Positions 34,183-46,586 of a stretch of 64,000 bases of DNA are shown piece by piece. Below the pieces are notes generated by a model, which did not search any database, had not been told where the DNA came from, and saw only the letters and a list, made by a program, of their open reading frames with translations. Source of the stretch: Adineta steineri (taxonomy: Eukaryota > Rotifera > Eurotatoria > Adinetida > Adinetidae). The stretch covers positions 113,211 through 177,210 of the forward strand of contig CAJNOI010000073.1 of the NCBI GenBank assembly GCA_905250115.1. The letters are read 5' to 3'. Positions within the stretch are counted from its first letter, which is position 1; every line of letters starts with the position of its first letter. The translations under genes were made by a program, and so were the position numbers.

Positions 34183-37100
34183 TTAACTTGGTACAATTCG
34201 ATCTAAATCTGCATGTGTTAAGATTTTTGAATGCTTATGACGAAATGCTGGTTTAATTAATGATTTTGCATCCATACGTACTTAAACATAACAAAAAGAA
34301 ATTGTTAATCAATTCTATTTTTTTTTCTTCTTCTTTTCATATACCTGCATCAATATTTGAAAATTCTTTAGTTGCTAAATGTTGTGAAATACGTTTTGCT
34401 AGTGTTTTAAATAATTCCTATAAACAAAAATTGTTTTTATCGATAAAAATAAATTAATAGATCATACTTTAGATGAAAATCTATTTGCTTGATAGAATGG
34501 ATTGAGTACATCAACAACAACTTCTGATATTGTTTTAATATTCACAGGAAGCTAAATAAAATAAAATGAGAAACAGTTCGTTTTTTTTCTTCTTCAAAAT
34601 AAATGATTTACTTTGCTATCTCGACTTTTTTTCGACGATGATGATGATGATGATTTTCGATTACTACTTGAAGCAGTAGTAGATGATAATCGTTTATGAT
34701 TCGATGATGATGATGATGTCGATTGTTTTTTACTTGTTGATTTTACTTTACCTAAAGAATGACTACGTTTTTTTGATGATGAATGTTTATGTTCTTTATT
34801 AGAATCAAATGTTCCAGGTGGTAATGGTAATGATTTACGCATCTTAGTAGTTGATACTTCTTTAATTTCATCAGTAGGTGTTTTATCTTGATTAGGATTA
34901 TTATTTAATAATGAACGAATACGTTCATCTAAACTTGTTTTACGTTGACGATTCGTATTTAATACTTGTTGTTCTTGATCATTAAGGAATGAGGGTGATG
35001 ATGATGAACCTTGTAATATCATTGGTTCTTCATTGGGCGATTGACTTGTTAAATGAGCAGATGATTGTTCATTTAATTTTTGATGTAAAAAATTCGACAT
35101 TGATTCTAAACAAGTTTTTAATGTACCACGAGCTTGTTTAGCTTTAACATCAGATGAATTCGATGGTACAGGTAAAGAATTTCGACGATGACGATGATTT
35201 GGTGATTGAGATTTTGTATTTGTTAATGAATGATGAAGTTTTTTTGTTCCACCATTTGACTGTTTTATTGTTGGAGGTTGAGGTAATTTATTATTATTAT
35301 TAGTTCTTAGTTGTTTTGGTGAAGATATTTTATTCGATGATGAACTACTTGATGAACTTGACGAAGACGATGAGGATGATGAAGAAGAAGATGATGAAGA
35401 TGAAGATGAAGAAGTTGATGAAGCTGATGATGAACGTTTTTGATGCGGTGATTTATTTTCTGTATTTATTGGTGATAATGATGGTTGATTAGATTTTTCC
35501 TCGTGTACTGATAGTGGTTGTTGTTGTTCGTGATCTGTATGTCCGTTTTCTTTGAGAATCTTTCGTTCGGGTTCAATAGTTTCAGTTTCAGATAGTTTAC
35601 GTTTTGAAGATGTTGGCGGAGATAATAATAATTCGTTGGTAGAATTTACTGGCATAGTATCAATTATATACAAACTAGCATTATTTTTAGTAGCTTTTGT
35701 AATTTCATTACACTAAAAAACAATTCATTTAAGTTTTCTGAAACAAAAACAAAATTCAGAATTTTATTATTTACTTTCGACATATATTTCATTTTATACA
35801 TCGGTTCACTTTTTGTTGCTTCAAATACTTGATGTTCAAGCCATACAGCTTTATCAAGACATGTTGTTTCACTAAATAGATATGATTTATTTATTTTTTC
35901 ATATATATATATAGAAAACTATTAAATTACTTTGTGAGTCGTTGTGTTTCATCATGTGAAAAATGTTTTTCAATATTTTCAATTAATGCTTCTTGTAATT
36001 TTCGACAGACATGTTCACGAAGTTGAATAGTTACATTTGGAATTTTACGATTACTTGGATCAATTAAAGGACAATTAGCACTTACAGCTGTCCAAATTTT
36101 TGGTTTATTTTCCATTGCCTAGAACAAAATAATCACTATTTATCGAAAAAACGTTTTTTTTTATAGTACCGCTGCACGTCGTTTAAGTTCATCATGTACA
36201 AGTTTTGTAGCTATTTTAGCTGTTTCAACTAGATCATCTCGTCGAAAATCATCATCCGTATTACGATATTCACGTTCATCACGTCGATTAGCCGCTCGAC
36301 CACCTTCATACTGTTCTTCGCTACCTTCATTTCGATGCATAATACGATTTGTTGAACGTCGATTATTTGTTTCATCGATTTTCTTTTTCTATAATACAGA
36401 TTAAGCAATTTCATTTTAAAAAAGAAATTTTAATTTACTTTCAAATTTTGTAAACTAGTTGCAACAAGTTCACGTTGTGTACATACATCACACATAGTTT
36501 CGCATGGTTTTATTAACATATCACCAAAATAATTACAAATAACCAAATGTCGACATCTTAAAAAATATTTTCATATTTTTCTATTTATTTATCTAATACA
36601 TACTTGGCTTCTTCACAATATTGAACAAGAGCATTGAAACCATTCAGCATTGATGTTTTTTGTTCATCAGAAATTCTCTAAAGATTCAAAAATATTTCAT
36701 TTAATTAAATAATTTTATTTTACTTTATCATTTATTTCTTGATTAATAAGAAATAATTGTGTATCACGTTCACGTGCTGAATAATACATTCGACAATTCG
36801 ATCGTTTTCCATCACGTCCAGCTCGACCAGATTCTTGATAATAACCAGATATAGATTTTGATAAATCCCAATGCACAACAAATCTAAAAAATCTCAATTT
36901 AATCTTTGATTTTCTAATAAATATCCATTCTTTACCTCACATCCGCTTTATCAATTCCCATTCCAAAACTAATAGTAGCACAAATAATACTTGTTATACC
37001 ATTCATCCATTCATTTTGAATTTGTGCTCGTTTTTCATTTGTAAAACCAGCATGATATGCTTTAACTGAACCAAATTGTCCTGTTTGAGTTAATTTATCA

Positions 37101-38219
37101 GCTAAATCCGAACATGTATCACGTGTACGACAATAAATTATTCCACTTAGTTTATGTATCTATTGAAAACAAAATAAATGTTTTTTTTTTGTCTAGATAT
37201 TAAGATGAATATACATCAGTAGTTATTTGTTTAGTTTTTTCTATAAAGTCACATAGATTTACAAAAGGATCATCAAGTAATTCTTTGAATTGAACATCAT
37301 AAAAAAGATTTGGACGAATTACAGATGATTTAAATTCAAGTATTGGTTGTTTTAAATGTAATGAACTAGATTTAGATAAATAAATAAATGATTATTAAAT
37401 AGATAAATCAATCAAACCTATAAATATCATCTATCACTTGTTGAGATGCTGTAGCAGTTAAAGCAATACATGGAACATTATTTAATTCATCATGTAATGT
37501 ACCTAATTTTAAATAATCAGGTCGATAATCATGACCCCATTGACTAACACAATGAGCTATAAATATAAATCTTAGAAATTTCTTTTCTCTTTTCAAAGAA
37601 AGATATTCAAACCTTCATCAATAATAAGATAATTAATCAATTCACGTTGATGAACTTTTTTTATAATCGAAAGAAAACCTTAAGAAAAAAGAGGTTAAAT
37701 GAATTATTTGAATAGAACTTTGGATTTTATTTACTTTGCGTAGCTGCAAGTTCTGGTGTTATATACAATAGTCGAGTTGTTGGTTGTCGTTGCATTAAAT
37801 CTCCAAGTACAATTTTTTTTTCTTGTTGACTTAATGTTGAATTAAGTGTACGTGCAACAATATGTTTATCATTTAATGCTTTGACTTGATCTTGAATAAG
37901 AGCAAGTAATGGAGATATTACAAGTGAAAGACCATCTTCTTTGTATACAGCAGGAAATTGATAACATAATGATCTAATACACACAAAGAAATAAGTTTAA
38001 TACCTATGAAAATATATTACATACTTTCCAGCACCAGTCGGAAACGAGATAAAAACATCACTTTTTCCTATAAAAATGTATACATATATGATTTTATAGT
38101 ATTAAAAAACCAAACAAACCATTAATAATTGATAGAATGGCTTTTTCTTGTATATCAGATCGAAATTTTTCGAAACCAAATTTTTTTAAACACTGTTTCA
38201 CTTTTATTTCTGTCGTCAT
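34183..38219 (-). CDS. RECQL5: RecQ-like DNA helicase 5
   Basis: ATP-dependent 3'-5' DNA helicase of the nucleus, limiting recombination and RNA polymerase II-linked damage. Exons complement(join(34183..34280, 34345..34417, 34468..34551, 34612..35712, 35775..35871, 35931..36118, 36170..36388, 36439..36556, 36604..36677, 36724..36883, 36936..37159, 37215..37365, 37418..37556, 37613..37678, 37735..37973, 38025..38067, 38120..38219)) give 1057 residues in one frame. Walker A FPTGAGKS lies near 42-49, DEAH near 148-151, LTATAS follows, and motif VI is [12 protein letters not shown] Cys-rich zinc site (CRH...C...CDVC) closes the RecQ core. The long exon 34612-35712 is low complexity, with a polyserine tract. 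The C-terminus has an SRI-like helical domain ([25 protein letters not shown]), as in RECQL5, which binds phosphorylated Pol II; this supports RECQL5 over BLM or WRN. Confidence 0.9.
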
Positions 38220-39600
38220 TGATAATTCATCTTATAGTTGATATAGATCTATTATAAAATAAACAAAAAACATATAAATAGAAATCAATTAGATAAAATA
38301 TAAAGGTCAAATCATGTGATTCAACTGTGTATTATTTTCTTTTTCTGATGCAATATCTATTGTTTTCCAATAGTACACCTATTAATTCAATGAAAATTTC
38401 TTCTAAACACATGAAAGATTCGCTTTTTGACTATGTATACGTAACAGATTTTGTTTTTGTTAGTTTTAATTTAAATCTGAACGGTCATTAATTGAATCGA
38501 ATCAAATAATTTTTGAAAAAAAGTCATAGCACCATCTATTAAGACATATGATTCATTTGTAATTACATATATGATTGGTTAAGATATACGTTAAGCTTAA
38601 AGCGTTTTATATAATAAAGATGGCGTCATATTTCAGAATTTAATCATATTTCAAAAAAAAACTAAGGGATTAAATACAATTGTCTGAAATATATAACATA
38701 TAAATAACTAAAATGTGATTTGTATTTTGAACTTGTGACAGAAATGAAAAATAAAAATTATATATTGTGATCGATTTTGTTTGATTAATATCGAAGATTT
38801 GATGAAAAGTTATTGATTTCGAAGCATGTTTCATCAGAAAAGTTTACTAATAAAATAGAATACAGGTATTGCATAGCAATCTATTATAGTGGCGAATTTA
38901 GGGGTGGGCGGTCACCCGTCTTCAGAAATTTTTTTGACTTTTTACAGCAAAAATAGGTTCACATTACTGCAATTGGGCCAGAAATAGTTTTTAGCCGAAA
39001 TCGCACCCCCGCCCTACTCAAGAATCGCCCCTCTCTTTCAAAATCCTAGATCCGCCACTGATCTATTAGCCCTTTTATTTGTATTAACTATCAATTATGA
39101 TATTTTTTGTCAAGGTTAGAAAAATAAAATAGATTATACTTCAAAATAAATGTTCTAATTGTAATAATATAGAACTATTTAATTTTCTTTAAAATGAATT
39201 CTTATATACTTATCATTTGATTTTCGAGAGATAAAATACAATCATATGACGACACCTTTCTTTTCTATGTATCTATATTCATCACCAGAATATTCTATTG
39301 ATTTATTTTTGTCTATTTATATATTTGCATAAATGATTACTATATTGTAATCGTAATAGAATGCAAATACATTAAATTCATACTTCGATTGATTGCATCT
39401 GTCAGTCATGTAACCAATGAAAACTTCCGATTAACATCCATGATGATTCATCGTATGATGAGGTCATAGAAGATGGATTGATCAAATACAAGCGTAAATT
39501 GAGTTACACGTTTGTTTACGTGTTCATATATATGGGCATGAAGTGATCAATATCTCTTTTTCATTTTATTATAAAAAACCTAATATATATATATTTATAT
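38220..39600. other. Divergent intergenic region between RECQL5 and JIP3/4
   Basis: AT-rich, about 1.4 kb, and must contain both promoters. A 174-bp hAT MITE lies at 38887-39060. No coding sequence was found. Confidence 0.6.
38887..39060. mobile_element. Short hAT-type MITE (174 bp)
   Basis: Ends TAGTGGCGAATTTAGG and CCTAGATCCGCCACTG are imperfect inverted copies. They are flanked by a perfect 8-bp duplication ATCTATTA at 38879-38886 and 39061-39068. Ends resemble the 25794 element (CAGTGGCG). No coding capacity. Confidence 0.88.
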
Positions 39601-42600
39601 ATGTCAACAAAATCAATATTATTCTCAACAAATCGAGATACAATGGTACATTCGGATTTAAATGAACATGAATTGATATCATCAACAATTAGTGAAGATA
39701 GTCAAACACCATTATCCGAAACAGTAACAACATTAGCTAGTAATGTTTATAAAGAATTAGAACGTATTATAAAAAATTTTGGTGAAAATAGTGTTAAAGA
39801 TTTAATGCCAGTAATGATTTCAACATTAGGTATATAATAATATTGTTGCTCTTTTTTTTTCTATAAAAAATTTTTTTTTTTTGTAGAGTCACTGGATACT
39901 GCGTTACATGACCGTGAAGTGAGTAAACTTGAAACGGAATCATTAAAAGAACAAAATGAGCAGTTATTTCAACAATATGAACGTGAAAAAAGTTTTCATA
40001 AAGAATATCAACAAGTAATTTTTAATTTTTTGAATAAAAGAAACTATCTATATATTTTTTTCTTTCTTGTAAAGCGTTATCTTCAAGTTGAAGATCATCT
40101 AGAAGAAATAAAACGAGAGAATGAAGAAAAATTACAAAGTCTAGAATCGATTGTCAAAATTTTCGAAATTAAAGCACGAAATGCATCAGATCATGTTGGA
40201 AGATTAGAAGATAAAGAAAATGAAATGAAACAAGAATATAAACGTTTACATGATCGATATTGTGAAGTAAATTATTCATTTTTAATTATTAATAATATTA
40301 TCATCGATTTTCTCATATATGCATATATATAGCTATTCAAAGCACATTGTGATTATATGGAAAGAACAAAAATTTTATATGGAACTGATCGATTAGATCA
40401 ACTGGCTACAAAGTCTTCTTCTCGGTTAGTTTAATTATTTGTAATGTTCATATATATACTAAGATAAATTGATTTTGTGTAATGTTTTTATCGTGTAAGA
40501 ATAATTTTCCGATGTCATATTTATTAACATAGCAATGACATTTTATTTTATCAAGATTAAGATATCAGGAGTCGTGACCTGTTCTTTTTACGTATAGTCT
40601 TATCGAAATATGTCATCAAAAACTTTTATTATTTATTCTATGACATTATATAGGATATGAAAATGAGACATCGGAAATGTATTATGATTAGAAAAATATC
40701 TGCTAGGCATAGTTAATTTGATTATCCATTGAAGTTAGAAACCGATATTTTTAATCTTTCTCTATTTAACAGTGGAAATCTTCAATTACCATCGACATCA
40801 TACTCATCTGATGATAAACAAACTCTATCTAATCAACCATCAATTGAAGAAGTACCTCCAAATTCTTCTGATGTATCCTTCACGTAAGTTTTAATTTATT
40901 GATAAAACAATCATTTTTTGTTTTTTTGTTTTTATTGAAGATCACTTAAAAAATCTCTTTCTGGCATGGAATTTCATTCGATACCTGAAACTACGGATGG
41001 TATACATACTCAAACAGAATCCATGGCAAGTAATGATGCTGCTGTAAATACAGGTAAGTCATTTTATCTGTAAAAAAAAACTAAAAACTCTAAACCATCT
41101 CACTACATGATTTATATAATATAAATCGGTATTTTTTCAGCTAAATTGGCAAAGATGACAATGATTGATGAAATATCTTTGAAAGAATTTACATCAGGTT
41201 CGACAGATATTCTTAAAAAAACACACATATATGTATTATTGTTGTCTAATCTTGTACATCTGTTTTGTGTTGAGTAACAGAAAAAAAAAGATTTCAATTA
41301 TTTTATCTAGACTATGATAATTCCTATTTTGATAACTATAAACGTGGTAAGAAAAGTTCATGATAGTATTTTAAAAAAAAATGACTCATGCTTTTTCATA
41401 GCAACTATTGCATGAGATCTATAGAAAATAACCAAAACGTTTTTTTGTTATGAATTTAACTAAACCAAAAAAAAAATTGATACGTTCGCTGTTGCTTTGC
41501 TTTTGTGTTGTATTTAATTGTATGTCTATGTTGCATGCTTCCTAGGAATATTCACGAAATTACGAAGTCTCAATCTTCTATCAAAACCATTTGATGAACA
41601 ACAGTTTTTCGTAACTGAAGATGATTTTGAACACACAAATAATATCACAGGTGATCCGTATATATATATCTATAATTATACTATGGTTCTTCTTTTTCAC
41701 TAGCTATGATTGAAATATATTTAGTATTTTTTTAATATTATTTTCTTTTAATTAGACCCTGCAATTAGTGATGATGATGATGATATATCAATAGATGATA
41801 CGTAAGTTAAGAATACTGTTGTTTTGAAATAAATATTTGATTATTTATAGAAAGAATTTGGAAGCTTTTGACAAAGAAACACAAAATGATAATATTGATA
41901 TATCAGATGTTGATGCTTCAGCAGATTTATTTGGTAAGAAAAAAGAAAGATGATTAGTTTGATAATTTATTTCTATCGAAATATTTTCCTTCTTGTCTAG
42001 TGCGACAAAGTTTTTATGGTGAGATTTTATATTGTACATTTGGAATATGAGCTTTTCTTTGCTTTTATAATCATATATTTTCTACAAAAACAAATATCTA
42101 ATCTTTTTTTCCATAATTCTAGGTATGACAAAGGAAGTATCCAATCTGATCAAAGAAAATAATGAACTTTTGGAAACGAAGTATATAAAATTTAAAATCA
42201 TTAAGAAAGTTTTTTTAATTCATTTTTATTAGAAATGCATTGAATGTTCTTAAAGATGATCTATTAGTCAAAATTGAAGAATTATCAAAGTAAAAAACCA
42301 AATTATTCTTAAGAAAAATAATATTACTTCTATAATCTAGTGAACAAGAAATTCTTCGAGAAGAAATTGAATCATTACAAACCGTTAAAACTCGATTACA
42401 TTCACGGTTTGAAATCTTTATAATTCTCACGCCAAAAAAAATCTGTATTAAATTTTTCATTTTAGAAATTTAGAAGTTGAAGAAGAACTTCGAAAGATAC
42501 GCGAAGAAATCGAAAAGAAAAAAGAAGAAGAGGTAAGTGAATTGAAAACTTACACAAATTTATTGCATGTAAATATGATGTAGACTACTAATATGTAAGT

Positions 42601-45600
42601 TTATACAAAAAAAACAAGAATTTGATTTTTCTAATCGTTTGATTAATGCTTTTGATTTTCTATTTGAATAATGCATGTTTTGAATTTCCATTTCATTGCA
42701 TTTTCTCAGGAAAATGTACCGACGGCAGATAGAAAGCGTTTTACTCGAGTTGAAATGCAACGTGTTCTTCTTGAACGTAATCAATACAAACAACGTTTAT
42801 TTGAACTTGAAGAAGCTATGCATCGACAAGATGCTTTACGTGCATCGAAACATGAACAATCATCATCAACAACTGCTAATACAACTAATGATAGTTTTTT
42901 TGATCATACACAAAACAAACATAGACCAATGTTTAGAAAACTGTGAGTGAAATATATAAATGTTGTCTATTCTATTGTATTCATATAAAATGATTTCGCA
43001 TTCTATCTATCTGTACGGTACATTTTTCGTTTTAATTAGAGTTGCATATCTACTAATCCATGCATGACATAACTAAATACATAACGGAATAAATATAATT
43101 ACATATTATTTTCCTTATAGAAACCGTTAATGATAAGCAAAGGTATACAAACAAATACACATCATCATCATCAACAACAAACCGTACAAGAAAAATCTTC
43201 ACCTCCACCGAAAACAGTTCCTACTACTGTATCTACTGATGTATCTACTACAGATACATCAAAATCTTTGTGGCGTATGTTTAGTGATGACTGGCTACCC
43301 ACAACGATTGTGCCCTCAAATATTTTGGGCGTACCTGTTGTCGATATACAGAGTGATTTGAGGGAGGGTACAACACAAATTTCTGAGTTGTAAGAATAAT
43401 AACTAATATAACTAACCGAATTACTTCTAGTAGATACAGATTAATTAATTTTTTTTCGTTGTTCTCTTTTAGTTTTTCGGGCCTATTCGGTAGTAATACT
43501 AAAGAAGCCTCACCAAAACGTTCGCTTCCCACTACTACTACAACAGCTAATCTATCAGCAGCATCATCGTCTACAACAAGTTCTATAAAACGTAGTTCAA
43601 CAAATGATCAAATTACACCTTCAGTCAGTACAAATGAGAATCTCTCATCAGAACAATCGACAGAAGACAAGTATGAAAAAATAGACAATTTATAAGAGTT
43701 AAATAAATATTTTTATAATCTAGCTCTATGATTTTGAAGCAATCATCATCAGTACGTCGTAATAGTGATGATAACAATCGTTTTCAAGCATATGGTTGGA
43801 GTATATCATCAAAAAATCAATTGAAAGTAGCTGATGTTGATGGTAAAACTCAAGTTAATGTTCCTATACCAGTCTATTGTCGACCAGTATTTAATACTAA
43901 TGATTCAACACAAGTAAAGATACAAATTATTTTGTTTTTGTTTTATTTCTATTCTTTAATTCAAAAGATTTGGTGTGCTGTTGGTATTGATCTTAGTGGA
44001 TTATCATTTGATACTAATGAAACATCCGTTGATCAATTAAATAAACAATTAATTGAATCCTATCATCAAATGATTGATGAACAATGTCTAAAATTATCAT
44101 CAATTATTTGGTTAGCTTCAAAATTGAATGATAAAGCTATAATTACAATTATTGATTCAAATAAAGCAGAAAAAGTGATTGATACATTTCCGATAGGAAA
44201 TGCTATTATTTATGCCATGGGTAGCGTTCCAGGTAAAAAGAAAATGTTTCTGTTACGTATTATTTAACCAAAAAAACTATTTATCTAGGTGCATCAACTA
44301 CAGATTATCCACCAATTGATGATTCGAAATTGAATGAAACTGTATCCACGAGTGGTAATATTTAACTTGAGTTTTATTGAAAGAAGAATTATGAATATTT
44401 TAGATGTGAAAGTAATAGCTTGTACAGCAGCTTCACTTGCTACTGGTGGAAGTAAAAATTTGTTTTTTTGATATTTAAATAGAATATTAATTTCGTATAT
44501 GTGTAGGTCGTCCGAATGTTAGTGAAACATTGGATCAAGTACCACCAGATGTATTGAATCAAAGTAAGATATAAACGAAAAAATAAGGATTTCGAGAATA
44601 GATTCTCAGATTGAAACTAAAGTTGAACTTGTCGATTCCTAGTAATAACCTATTATTTCAATAGATTTATATAGACCGGATTTCAATCTCAAAAATTTTC
44701 AATAGGACATGATTTTTAAAAACATCTTGTATACGCATCCGTGATTCTATGACTTCTGAAGCATCACTATAAAAACTTTTTATATATTATATTTTGTAGA
44801 TGCTAATGAAAATAAAACAAAATATCCAACCGTTTGGTTAGGTTCAAGTGATGGATGGTTAGTAGAAAGAATACTGTATATTTTGTTCTATAATTAAAAA
44901 ATTATTTAGGTTATATATTCATTCGAGTGTGAATGAACATCGTATAGCTATTGGAAAAGTTTGGCTTCGTCATGCAATTTATAGCATTGTGTAAGGAGAA
45001 GTTGCATAATAAAGTTTGATTTCTAGATTTTTTAATTCCATTAGGCATATTCGTGGTCGTGTTTTTGTTGCATTAGCGAATGAAAGAATCATTGTATTTC
45101 ATCGTAATATAGGTAAATTTATTCTTTAAAAAATAATATTTTTTTCTTATTCTATTTATTTTAAGATGGTACATGGAATTTAAATAATCTTCATTTAATT
45201 GTAACTGGTAAAAGCCGAGAATCAGTTCGATGTGCTATCAATGTTGAAGAATCTATCTGGTGTGGTGTTGCTAATCGTGTTTATGTTATTAAAGTTCAAA
45301 CATTAGAAATTCAAGTAGAGTTAATCTTTCATTATCGTTAAAAGAATTTTATTGTAATATATTTCTTTAGAAACAATTTGAAGTTCATTCTCGTTCCGAA
45401 CATTCTGTTCAACATATGACTTGGTCTGGTGTTGGTGTTTGGTTATCTGTTCGTTTATCTAGTACTTTACAATTATATCATGCGCAAACATTTGAACATT
45501 TACAAGATGTTGATATACAACCATATGTTGAAAAAATGATTGGTTAGTTTTTAAAGATTTTAATTTAATAATTAATTATTTTTTTTTTATGTTTATAGTG

Positions 45601-46190
45601 ACAGAAAAAAAGGGTCTTTATTTTGTTCATATAAGTGCTTTGACAATTGCTTGTCGTCGTCTATGGATTGGTACGGGAAATGGAATTATTATATCAGTTC
45701 CTTTAGCAGACAGTAAGTAATATTGTACTTTACTATAATTAATCATTAATTACCTAAAAGATAATAGTCTATTCATATTCAATTTCTGTGAATAAAAATC
45801 AACATTTATATATTCTTTACAGGTATTATGTCATCTTCTACTTCAGCATCGACAAAGCCTGGTTCAGTTGTTCGTGTTTCTGATCAAGCATCATCTTCAA
45901 ATTATATTCCATATTGTAGTATGAATAATGCTCAATTATCATTCCATGGCTTTCGAGATGCTGTCAAATTTTTTGTCGCTGTACCTGGACAAGCACCGTC
46001 TGAAATACTTCTCAATGATGAGAAACCTTCTGAAGCTTTAACATCGATATCATCATCTTCACCTTTTGGTGATATTCTTGTTGTAAGCGGTGGAGATGGA
46101 TACATTGATTTTCGTCTTGGAAATACGACAACAGAGAATACTAATAGAAATACATCTTATCTTACTGTTTGGCATTTGGGTTCGGCTTAA
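39601..46190 (+). CDS. MAPK8IP3/SPAG9-like: JNK-interacting protein 3/4 (JIP3/JIP4, sunday driver) scaffold
   Basis: Cytoplasmic adaptor linking kinesin-1 and dynein to vesicles and scaffolding JNK signalling. About 31 exons give 1258 residues: join(39601..39829, 39887..40014, 40075..40266, 40333..40424, 40773..40883, 40941..41053, 41141..41197, 41311..41346, 41546..41650, 41756..41801, 41851..41933, 42001..42018, 42123..42180, 42233..42289, 42341..42406, 42466..42532, 42710..42942, 43138..43389, 43473..43670, 43724..43913, 43968..44232, 44289..44354, 44404..44451, 44507..44563, 44800..44857, 44910..44990, 45045..45112, 45166..45314, 45371..45542, 45599..45712, 45823..46190). The N-terminal RH1/coiled coil ([29 protein letters not shown]), the RH2/leucine zipper [22 protein letters not shown] near 495, the YGWSISSK...PVYCRPVF signature and the C-terminal WD40-like propeller ([22 protein letters not shown]) all match the family. 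Exons 7, 12 and 18 are the least certain. Confidence 0.9.
42001..42018 (+). other. 18-nt microexon of the JIP3/4 gene
   Basis: Between acceptor TCTTGTCTAG and donor GTGAGA lies an 18-nt exon adding six residues in phase 1-1. Skipping it would keep the frame, so it may be alternatively spliced. Confidence 0.55.
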
Positions 46191-46586
46191 TAATTGTATT
46201 CTAAATTTCTCTCCTAGTCAACATAATCGATACCTTTTTATTATTATATATACATATATACAGTGATGCATTAAAAACATAATGGATTCTTTATAGCAAA
46301 AAATACTTCGCTTATATTTCTTATATATTCTTGTTGTTTTATTGTATTCATAGTTATTCCTCATGTTTATTCCGCAAAAACAAAAGATTATGTATTGTTT
46401 TGAATGTTTAAGCATGTCTTTTAACGTATAGTGATGGGGAAAATAAATTTTCTTTTAAAATTAAGTAGTTAAATCAATATTAACTGATTTATTAATTTTT
46501 AAACGATATGTTCATCAAAAGTTTGATCTTGAGGATGTGGGTGGGTGAGTGCGAGTTAGGGTGTGGATACATAATCTCATTGTCAT
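46191..46586. other. Convergent 3' region between JIP3/4 and diacylglycerol kinase
   Basis: AT-rich 3' UTR sequence for both genes. The G-rich tract copy k (46528-46567) sits close to the kinase stop codon. The minus-strand open frame 46218-46415 is not supported. Confidence 0.6.
46528..46567. repeat. Telomere-like G-rich tract, copy k (one arm)
   Basis: CTTGAGGATGTGGGTGGGTG followed by GAGTTAGGGTGTGG. It has the family's CTTGAGG boundary but no C-rich partner. Confidence 0.6.
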
